Below, one piece after another: positions 57,194-64,000 of a stretch of 64,000 bases of DNA. The notes beneath the pieces were generated by a model. It saw nothing but the letters and a program-made list of their open reading frames with translations, searched no databases and was not told the DNA's origin. The translations under genes and the position numbers were made by a program. Origin of the DNA: Haemophilus parainfluenzae (GTDB lineage: Bacteria; Pseudomonadota; Gammaproteobacteria; Enterobacterales; Pasteurellaceae); the NCBI RefSeq assembly GCF_036288925.1, contig NZ_CP127167.1, positions 1 through 64,000 on the forward strand. Reading direction: 5' to 3'. Position 1 is the first letter of the stretch; every line of letters begins with the position of its first letter.

Positions 57194-58990
57194 CTATTTA
57201 AGATCTTGGCTAGTGAATTGCCACTTACTATTATCTAAAATAACTAACTGTTGCTGATGGAAAGCTTGTAAGGTTGAACGATGTCCCACACTGATAATCG
57301 TTGTATTAGGTAAACGTTCTTTTAATAGACGATACATCGTATCTTCTAGGCCCTCATCCATACTTGCAGTCGCTTCATCTAGGAACGCCACTGTCGGTTT
57401 ATGCAATAACAAACGAGCAAACGCTAAACGTTGTTGCTCTCCAAGCGAAAGAATACGTGTCCAATCTTGCTCGCGATCTAAACGATCTTGTAAATGCCCT
57501 AAAGACACTTGTTTTAATATCTCAATCATCTCATCACGATTAAAGGCCTTTTCTTCATTCGGATAAGCCAATGCAGTCAATAAACTGCCTTGTGGTAAAT
57601 AAGGTTTTTGCGATAAGAAAAGCTGATGGATTGGACAATATACATCCCCTTCAGAATATGCCCAAAGCCCTGCCACCGTTCTCAACAACGTGGTTTTACC
57701 CACGCCCGAATTACCTTGAATTAATACCGTTGAACCTTGTGGCAGTGTCAAATTTAAATTTTCAATTAAGGTTTTTCCAAATGGATTACTAATGGTTAAA
57801 TTCTTAAAGATCACATCAGTTTCATGTTGGTGTAAATTCGACGTAGATTGACGATTCGCCATATCAATCGCATAATTAAAGCCCGTTAAACGATCTAATG
57901 TGGCTTTGTATCCGGCAAAACCATCATAAGAATTACGGAAGAACGAAAGATTTGAATGCAACTTGCCAAATACTTGTAGCGTTTGCATAAGATCGCCAAG
58001 TTTAATTTGCTTCCCGAAATAACGTCCCACTTGGATGAGCAAAGGGAACACAACCGAAACTTGGCTAACCACTAGGTTAAAACCAGAGAATTTTAAGGTT
58101 CGATAAACAATATCCCACATGTTATTGATCACCGAACCGAATTGTTTATAAAGTTGGCTACTCTCGACTTTCTCACCCGCATAAAATGCCACACTTTCTG
58201 CATATTCTTTGATACGAATTAAAGAATAACGATAGTTAGCGTTTAAGCGTTCATTGATGAAATTCAACATAATTAACGGTCGACCTAAACGGAATGCAAT
58301 CGCAGTAGTGATAATCACATAAGCAAACACCAAAAACACCATCATGCGTGGAATTTCAGTACCAAATACCATCATTGGTCCCGCTAATCCCCACAATAAG
58401 ATCGTGTAAGAAATCATCGAGGTAACAGCATCAATCACACCAGTGCTTAAGGAAAGCGAGGTTCTCACATAAGATTGCACATCTTGTTGAATACGTTGAT
58501 CAGGGTTATCTAAGTTAGCGGAAACATACTGGGTTTTATAGTACGCTCGCTTATCCATCCATTTATCCACCAACTGACTATTCAACCATTCAATCCAATT
58601 AATAGAAAAACGTTGTTCTAAATAATAACTAAGCAATGCCGTCATGACAGAGCTTGTCGCAATCACACAGAACAGCACCATTTGATCCCAAAATACCGAT
58701 TCATTAAATTCCTGTAAGGAGGTGTACATATTGTTATACCACTCGGAATGGACCAAGCTAATACGCACACTGACCAATGTCATCGCCACAATTAACAAGA
58801 AAAATAGCAAAGGTTTAATACTTCGACGAGGTGAAAGATACCCACCCGCAAATTGCCAAAATTGTTTACCCCAGTGGGTAAAACGGACTAATAAGAAAAT
58901 ACCAAAGCTAAACACAACAGCCGTCATCGCTAGTGTTTTTACTATCCATAAAAGCGAATTAATGGCCTCTTGAGCGTAATCCATAATCAA
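57194..58990 (-). CDS. SbmA/YddA-like ABC transporter (fused membrane and ATPase domains)
   Basis: A 598-residue ABC transporter. The N-terminal half (about 1-370) has six membrane segments and SbmA/BacA-type sequence (WYNNMYTSLQEFNESVFWDQM; YYLEQRFSINWIEWLNSQLVDKWM). The C-terminal half is an ABC ATPase with Walker A IQGNSGVGKTTLLRT near 427, signature LSLGEQQRLAFAR, Walker B FLDEATASMDE and the H-loop SVGHRSTL. The substrate is unknown; related proteins carry peptides or vitamin B12. It lies between mreB and the divergent yidE. An uptake signal core lies upstream at 59006-59014. Confidence 0.88.
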   Translation of the reverse strand: MIMDYAQEAINSLLWIVKTLAMTAVVFSFGIFLLVRFTHWGKQFWQFAGGYLSPRRSIKPLLFFLLIVAMTLVSVRISLVHSEWYNNMYTSLQEFNESVFWDQMVLFCVIATSSVMTALLSYYLEQRFSINWIEWLNSQLVDKWMDKRAYYKTQYVSANLDNPDQRIQQDVQSYVRTSLSLSTGVIDAVTSMISYTILLWGLAGPMMVFGTEIPRMMVFLVFAYVIITTAIAFRLGRPLIMLNFINERLNANYRYSLIRIKEYAESVAFYAGEKVESSQLYKQFGSVINNMWDIVYRTLKFSGFNLVVSQVSVVFPLLIQVGRYFGKQIKLGDLMQTLQVFGKLHSNLSFFRNSYDGFAGYKATLDRLTGFNYAIDMANRQSTSNLHQHETDVIFKNLTISNPFGKTLIENLNLTLPQGSTVLIQGNSGVGKTTLLRTVAGLWAYSEGDVYCPIHQLFLSQKPYLPQGSLLTALAYPNEEKAFNRDEMIEILKQVSLGHLQDRLDREQDWTRILSLGEQQRLAFARLLLHKPTVAFLDEATASMDEGLEDTMYRLLKERLPNTTIISVGHRSTLQAFHQQQLVILDNSKWQFTSQDLK

Positions 58991-59149
58991 CCTATAAAAT
59001 CAAAAAAGTGCGGTCATTTTAGGCGGTGTTTATTTTTACGCAAGAAAAAATGTGATGGAAATAACATTTTTTGACTTTGTTACAAGCGGGTAGGAAATCA
59101 AATTGTTATAATCCAAAATAGTTAAATCTTAATAAATTTAGAGGTAAAT

Positions 59150-60802
59150 ATGAGTGAAACGGCAATAACCATCGGTTTACTCGCCCTCGTAGCCATAATA
59201 GGTCTATGGATTGGGCACTTCAAAGTTAAGGGGGTCGGCCTAGGTATTGGCGGCGTATTATTTGGCGGTATTTTAGTGGCGCATTTTACAACACAATATG
59301 ATATTAAGTTAGATAGCCACACATTACATTTTGTACAAGAATTCGGCTTAATTCTATTTGTTTATACGATTGGCATTCAAGTAGGCCCTGGCTTTTTTGC
59401 TTCTTTAAGGAAATCAGGATTAGCCTTAAATGGTCTAGGGATCTTAATCGTTGTACTCGGCGCATTAGTCACCATTCTAATTTATAAACTTGCCGATATT
59501 CCACTTGACGTGGTACTGGGTATTTACTCTGGTGCAGTCACCAATACGCCATCTCTCGGTGCAGGTCAACAAATCCTTTCTGAATTAGGTATGACGCAAA
59601 CCACATCTACCATGGGGATGGCCTATGCAATGGCCTATCCTTTTGGAATTTGTGGTATTTTGCTTTCTATGTGGCTGATTCGTCTTTTCTTTAAAATTAA
59701 AGTGGATGAAGAAGCAGCAAATTTTGAAAAAGAAAGTGGTCACGATAAAGAAGCGCTTAAAAGCATGTCTCTGAAAGTCACCAATACTAATCTCAATGGT
59801 ATCCATTTGATTGAGATCCCTAGTTTTGACGATGAAGATGTCGTTTGTTCTCGCTTAAAACGAGGTGAATTAGTCATTGTGCCAAAAGCGGATACCGATG
59901 TTCAACTTGGTGACATTTTGCATTTAGTTGGCAATCCTGAAGGCTTAAAAAAAATGCATCTTATTATTGGGGAGGAAGTCGATATCCCGGTAGCCAGCTT
60001 GAGTGGAGAGATTCGTTCTGAACGCGTTGTGGTTACCAATGAAAAAGTATTAGGTAAACAAATTCGCCATCTCGGCATCCATCAAAAATATGGTGTGGTG
60101 ATTTCACGTTTAAATCGTGCGGGTGTAGAGTTGGTTCCGACTGCCCATACAGCCCTTCAATTCGGCGACGTATTACACATGGTGGGTAAAACCGACATTC
60201 TCAACCAAGCCATTTCAGTGATTGGGAACGCGAAACAGAAACTGTTACAAGTACAAATGTTACCCGTATTTATTGGGATTGGTTTAGGAGTGTTACTCGG
60301 CTCTATTCCTTTCTATATTCCAGGCTTTCCTGTGGCATTAAAATTAGGGCTAGCGGGAGGACCATTAGTTGTCGCATTAATTCTTGCTCGAATTGGCTCT
60401 ATCGGTAAACTCTATTGGTTTATGCCACCAAGTGCAAACTTGGCATTGCGCGAAATTGGTATAGTGCTCTTTCTCGCTGTAGTCGGCTTAAAATCTGGCG
60501 GTAGTTTTGTGGATACACTCACCAATGGTTCAGGCCTTGAATGGATGGGATATGGTATTTTCATCACACTTATTCCATTAATGATTGTAGGTGTTATTGC
60601 TCGTTTATATGCCAAATTAAATTACCTTTCACTTTGTGGTTTATTGGCGGGTTCGATGACAGATCCTCCAGCGCTCGCTTTCGCCAACGAACTTAAAGAG
60701 GGAAATGGTGCAGCAGCACTCTCCTATGCGACAGTTTATCCTCTCACTATGTTCTTAAGGATCGTTTCACCACAATTGTTAGCGATTCTTTTATGGGTTT
60801 GA
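59150..60802 (+). CDS. yidE: AspT/YidE family transporter with two RCK domains
   Basis: Inner membrane protein of the AspT-YidE-YbjL exchanger family. The 550-residue product has an N-terminal membrane block (about 1-165; [17 protein letters not shown]), two cytoplasmic TrkA_C/RCK domains (about 205-290 and 295-375), and a second membrane block (about 380-550; [16 protein letters not shown]). The two membrane halves are related repeats (NTPSLGAG versus TDPPALAF). The substrate of YidE is not known. GAGG precedes the ATG. Confidence 0.9.
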   Translation: MSETAITIGLLALVAIIGLWIGHFKVKGVGLGIGGVLFGGILVAHFTTQYDIKLDSHTLHFVQEFGLILFVYTIGIQVGPGFFASLRKSGLALNGLGILIVVLGALVTILIYKLADIPLDVVLGIYSGAVTNTPSLGAGQQILSELGMTQTTSTMGMAYAMAYPFGICGILLSMWLIRLFFKIKVDEEAANFEKESGHDKEALKSMSLKVTNTNLNGIHLIEIPSFDDEDVVCSRLKRGELVIVPKADTDVQLGDILHLVGNPEGLKKMHLIIGEEVDIPVASLSGEIRSERVVVTNEKVLGKQIRHLGIHQKYGVVISRLNRAGVELVPTAHTALQFGDVLHMVGKTDILNQAISVIGNAKQKLLQVQMLPVFIGIGLGVLLGSIPFYIPGFPVALKLGLAGGPLVVALILARIGSIGKLYWFMPPSANLALREIGIVLFLAVVGLKSGGSFVDTLTNGSGLEWMGYGIFITLIPLMIVGVIARLYAKLNYLSLCGLLAGSMTDPPALAFANELKEGNGAAALSYATVYPLTMFLRIVSPQLLAILLWV

Positions 60803-60952
60803 TATTCTTCTGACTTGGGGCAGAATAACTGCTCCAATATTTATACTAAGTGCTATTTCAAACATAAAACAATTCAAATAAATCGCCCCTAAGTCTACCC
60901 CTTTCTCTCATTCAATGATAGAATTCCTCGCTTTACTTCAATAGGAAAAGAA

Positions 60953-61261
60953 ATGTCATTAGTTGAATTTGTAATTGATAAACTCGATGATTTGAAAGGC
61001 ATGGAAATCGTGCATTTTGATGTAAAAGGCAAATCATCGATTACTGAAAATATGATTATTTGTACCGGCACATCTAGCCGTCAAGTCTCTGCTATGGCCG
61101 ATAACCTTATTGCGGAATGTAAAAAAGCCGGTTACGAAACCTTTGGTGAAGAAGGGCGCAATACGGCTGATTGGATCGTGGTCGATCTCGGTCAAACTAT
61201 CGTACATATTATGCAACGTGATGCGCGTGAGATGTATCAGTTAGAAAAACTTTGGGCATAA
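60953..61261 (+). CDS. rsfS: Ribosomal silencing factor RsfS
   Basis: Binds L14 and keeps ribosomal subunits apart in starvation. The 102-residue product has the DUF143 pattern: [58 protein letters not shown] and [15 protein letters not shown] precedes the ATG. It is followed by rlmH after 39 bp, and an uptake signal core (61261-61269) begins at the last base of the stop codon. The rsfS-rlmH-mrdA-rodA order is the same as in E. coli. Confidence 0.95.
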   Translation: MSLVEFVIDKLDDLKGMEIVHFDVKGKSSITENMIICTGTSSRQVSAMADNLIAECKKAGYETFGEEGRNTADWIVVDLGQTIVHIMQRDAREMYQLEKLWA

Positions 61262-61300
61262 AGTGCGGTCAATTTTGATTGTGTTTTGAAAGGGAAAAGG

Positions 61301-61768
61301 ATGAAAATCACATTAATCGCTGTGGGCACAAAAATGCCAGCTTGGGTGATAACTGGATTCGAAGAATACCAACGTCGTTTTCCTAAAGATATGCCTTTTG
61401 AACTCATTGAAATTCCAGCAGGCAAGCGTGGAAAAAATGCGGATATTAAACGCATCTTAGAACAAGAAGGTAAAGCGATGCTTGCCGCTTGCGGAAAAGG
61501 CAAAGTGGTGACATTAGATATTCCAGGCAAACCTTGGACAACGCCACAACTTGCTGAACAATTAGAGAGTTGGAAAAACGATGGTCGTGATGTGTGCTTG
61601 CTTATTGGCGGACCTGAAGGCTTATCTTCTGAATGCAAAGCTGCGGCAGAACAAAGCTGGTCACTTTCTCCGCTCACCATGCCACATCCACTAGTGCGTG
61701 TTGTGGTGGCTGAAAGCTTATACCGCGCTTGGTCGCTAACCACAAATCATCCTTATCACAGAGAATAA
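61301..61768 (+). CDS. rlmH: 23S rRNA pseudouridine1915 N3-methyltransferase RlmH
   Basis: SPOUT-class methyltransferase acting on the assembled 70S ribosome. From ATG at 61301 the product is 155 residues and starts [16 protein letters not shown]; five codons of upstream frame were rejected because AAAGG gives good spacing here. The SAM-binding knot is visible in [13 protein letters not shown] and [25 protein letters not shown]. It lies 15 bp before mrdA. Confidence 0.96.
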   Translation: MKITLIAVGTKMPAWVITGFEEYQRRFPKDMPFELIEIPAGKRGKNADIKRILEQEGKAMLAACGKGKVVTLDIPGKPWTTPQLAEQLESWKNDGRDVCLLIGGPEGLSSECKAAAEQSWSLSPLTMPHPLVRVVVAESLYRAWSLTTNHPYHRE

Positions 61769-61783
61769 CGTGTTACATTACCG

Positions 61784-63742
61784 ATGAATTTAAAGAAATT
61801 CTTTGCTGCCCCAAGCCATGATACCATCCGTGATAAAAAAGCCGAACGGAATTTATTTGCACGTCGCACATTGGTTGCATTCGTTGGTATTTTAGCGCTA
61901 AGCAGTGTGTTATTTGCCAACATTTACCATCTTCAGGTGATAAGTTACGAAACATATCAAACTCGCTCTAACGGCAATCGCATTAAATTACTTCCATTGC
62001 CGCCTACTCGCGGATTAATTTATGATCGTTATGGTGAACTACTAGCGGAAAATCTCACCTTTTTCGGCTTATATATCGTGCCAGAAAAAACGGAGAATTT
62101 AGACCGCACTTTTGAAGAGTTGCGCTATGTTGTAGGGCTCACAGACGAAGACATTGATCATTTCAAAAAAGAGCGCCGCCGCGGTACTCGCTATACACCT
62201 ATTTTACTCAAACAAAACTTAACAGAAGAACAAATTGCTCGTTTTGCTGTGAATCAATATAAATATCCAAGCCTTGATATTCGTCCTTATTTCAAACGAA
62301 ATTACCTGTACGGCGAAGCGATGACTCATATTTTAGGCTATGTTGGACGCATCAATGACCGAGATGTTGAACGCCTGAAAAAAGAAGAAAAATTCGCCAA
62401 TTACTCAGGCTCGACAGATATGGGAAAACTGGGTATTGAACGTTATTACGAAGAGCAACTCCATGGCTCGACGGGTTTTGAAGAGGTTGAAATTAATAAC
62501 CGTGGCAAAGTTATTCGTAAATTGCGAGAACAACCAGCTACTGCGGGTAAAAGTATTCATCTGACTATCGATTTAGCTCTACAACGCTATATTATGACAT
62601 TACTGTCAGGGCAAAAAGGCGCGGTTGTCGTACTGGATCCTAAAGATAACAGTGTACTCGCGATGGTTTCTACACCAAGTTACGACAATAATTTATTTGT
62701 AGATGGCATATCCTCTAACGATTACAAGCGTTTATTAGATGACCCAGCTCGCCCACTTTACAGTCGTGCAACGCAAGGCGTTTACCCCCCAGCCTCCACA
62801 GTAAAACCATTTGTTGCTGTTGCTGCACTCACAGAAGGCGTAATCACAACCAATACCACTATCTTTGATCCAGGTTATTGGACATTACCCAATTCAACAA
62901 AACGTTTTCGAGATTGGAAAAAATCAGGACACGGTTATACCGACTTAAATAAAGCGATTACTGAATCATCAGATACTTTCTTCTATCAAACCGCCTTTAA
63001 CTTAGGTATTGATCGTTTTTCTATGTGGATGAAACGTTTTGGTTTTGGTATGCCGACAGGTATTGAAATCCAAGAAGAAGCCTCAGCCAACATGCCGAGT
63101 AAAGAATGGAAACAAAAACGCTATAAAAAACCTTGGGTGCAGGGCGATACAATCTCAGTGGGGATTGGGCAAGGTTACTGGACGGCTACGCCATTACAAG
63201 TGGCAAAAGCAACCTCTATTGTGGTCAATAACGGCAAAATTCATACACCACATTTAATGAAATCCGTTGAAGGCGCCACCATTGAGCCCTATCAAGATCC
63301 ACTTTTATATGAAGATATTACCGATCCGAAACAAGCTTATTGGGATGCGGCTAAGCGTGGTATGTTCAATATGGTGAATTCAGGTGCAGGGACGGGGCGA
63401 AAAGCCTTTATCGGCACCAACTACCATGTAGCCGGAAAATCTGGTACGGCACAGGTTTTCAGTTTAAAAGAAAACCAAAAATATAATGCTGCAGGGTTAA
63501 AAAAGGAATTGCATGACCATGCTTGGTTCACCGCTTATGCACCCTACGAAGATCCAAAATTGGTTGTTACGATTATTTTAGAAAATGCCGGTGGCGGCTC
63601 AAGTAATGCAGCGCCAATTGTGCGTCAAATTATGGATTTCTACTTGAATAAACGCTTGCCACAAATTGAACGTCAAGAAAATGCTGAAAAAGAGAAAAAG
63701 ACGACCCAAACTAATTTAGATGCGCTAGCACTAGACCCCTAA
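61784..63742 (+). CDS. mrdA: Penicillin-binding protein 2
   Basis: Transpeptidase of the cell-elongation complex, target of mecillinam in E. coli. The 652-residue product has an N-terminal membrane anchor (RRTLVAFVGILALSSVLFANIYHLQ), a dimerisation domain with GLIYDRYGELLAENLTFFGLY, and the transpeptidase domain with the active-site serine in PPASTVKPF near 332, the SSDTFF motif near 389, and KSGTAQVF near 550. Length is close to E. coli PBP2. It is followed by rodA after 17 bp. An uptake signal core lies inside (62103-62111). Confidence 0.96.
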   Translation: MNLKKFFAAPSHDTIRDKKAERNLFARRTLVAFVGILALSSVLFANIYHLQVISYETYQTRSNGNRIKLLPLPPTRGLIYDRYGELLAENLTFFGLYIVPEKTENLDRTFEELRYVVGLTDEDIDHFKKERRRGTRYTPILLKQNLTEEQIARFAVNQYKYPSLDIRPYFKRNYLYGEAMTHILGYVGRINDRDVERLKKEEKFANYSGSTDMGKLGIERYYEEQLHGSTGFEEVEINNRGKVIRKLREQPATAGKSIHLTIDLALQRYIMTLLSGQKGAVVVLDPKDNSVLAMVSTPSYDNNLFVDGISSNDYKRLLDDPARPLYSRATQGVYPPASTVKPFVAVAALTEGVITTNTTIFDPGYWTLPNSTKRFRDWKKSGHGYTDLNKAITESSDTFFYQTAFNLGIDRFSMWMKRFGFGMPTGIEIQEEASANMPSKEWKQKRYKKPWVQGDTISVGIGQGYWTATPLQVAKATSIVVNNGKIHTPHLMKSVEGATIEPYQDPLLYEDITDPKQAYWDAAKRGMFNMVNSGAGTGRKAFIGTNYHVAGKSGTAQVFSLKENQKYNAAGLKKELHDHAWFTAYAPYEDPKLVVTIILENAGGGSSNAAPIVRQIMDFYLNKRLPQIERQENAEKEKKTTQTNLDALALDP

Positions 63743-63759
63743 CCAAGTGAGAATGAATA

Positions 63760-64000
63760 ATGGAAGAAAAAGTACCTTTATGCTTGCGATTATGGCAACG
63801 TTTACATATTGATTTCTTATTATTTATTGGGCTCGTTGCTATTACGGCTTACGGTATGCTTGTGCTTTATAGTGCATCAGGTGCCAGCGAAGTGATGTTT
63901 CAAAATCGCATTATTCAAGTCATATTAGGCTTTACTGTCATGATCATTATGGCACAGCTGCCCCCAGAATTTTATCAACGTCTGGCACCTTATTTATATT
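63760..64000 (+). CDS. rodA: Peptidoglycan glycosyltransferase RodA (partial)
   Basis: SEDS-family membrane polymerase that acts with PBP2. Only the first 80 codons lie in the window: [58 protein letters not shown] and on. The first membrane segment and the SEDS motif LYSASG are visible. ATG at 63760; a nearer ATG at 63753 is out of frame. The gene is cut by the window edge, not broken. Confidence 0.93.
   Translation, partial: MEEKVPLCLRLWQRLHIDFLLFIGLVAITAYGMLVLYSASGASEVMFQNRIIQVILGFTVMIIMAQLPPEFYQRLAPYLY

Overview
The window reads as the chromosome of a Haemophilus species close to H. influenzae and H. parainfluenzae; the species itself cannot be fixed by eye. The DNA is AT-rich, I located 44 exact copies of the Haemophilus uptake signal core AAGTGCGGT on the two strands, and several gene blocks match ones I recall from the H. 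influenzae chromosome (crp-yheU-slmA-dut-coaBC-radC-rpmBG-mutM; lgt-thyA-tadA; coaE-yacG-rhlB; mreBCD-rsfS-rlmH-mrdA-rodA). No tRNA, rRNA, CRISPR array, transposase or prophage gene was seen.

Layout. 1-3567: dnaA-dnaN-recF, replication initiation and repair, not followed by gyrB. 3631-9093 (minus): a sialic acid and GlcNAc catabolic operon nanE-nanK-siaR-nanA-nagB-nagA. It is divergent from nagE (plus), a GlcNAc PTS permease, across an intergenic region with two operator-like palindromes and a CRP-like site. 10.8-11.28 kb holds no protein gene but does hold a highly structured, probably transcribed RNA of about 215 nt that I cannot assign to a family. 11285-14598 (minus): coaBC-dut-slmA-yheU-crp. 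14.8-17.0 kb (plus): radC, rpmB-rpmG with a structured leader, and mutM. 17072-22552 (minus): a large trimeric autotransporter adhesin split by a single in-frame stop codon. 23.07-30.6 kb (plus): periplasmic nitrite reduction, nrfABCD followed by the heme-attachment genes nrfE, a dsbE-like thioredoxin and an nrfF-nrfG fusion, behind a region with NarP- and FNR-type sites. 30.6-37.0 kb: a flavoprotein, menaquinone synthesis (menF-menD-menH, minus) and alaA.

37.3-46.8 kb: lepA-lepB-rnc-era (minus), anaerobically controlled grcA, ung, then rppH-tauE-lgt-thyA-tadA (minus). A 484-bp gap upstream of rppH carries a cluster of DnaA boxes. 47.3-54.3 kb: ampD (minus), then the type IV pilus and DNA-uptake genes pilABCD behind a near-perfect competence (CRP-S) site, followed by coaE-yacG-a small acetyltransferase-rhlB. 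54.3-59.0 kb (minus): mreBCD and an SbmA-like ABC transporter. 59.1-64.0 kb (plus): a YidE-type transporter, rsfS, rlmH, mrdA and the start of rodA, cut by the window edge.

Several parts fit together. The nan and nag genes turn host sialic acid and GlcNAc into fructose-6-phosphate. Nrf, menaquinone and GrcA serve growth without oxygen. The Mre/Mrd/Rod genes set rod shape. Pil, radC and the uptake signals belong to natural transformation. The main candidates for new biology are the unassigned RNA at 10.9-11.13 kb, the rpmBG leader, the nan/nagE control region and the DnaA-box cluster. No wholly novel multi-gene system was recognised.
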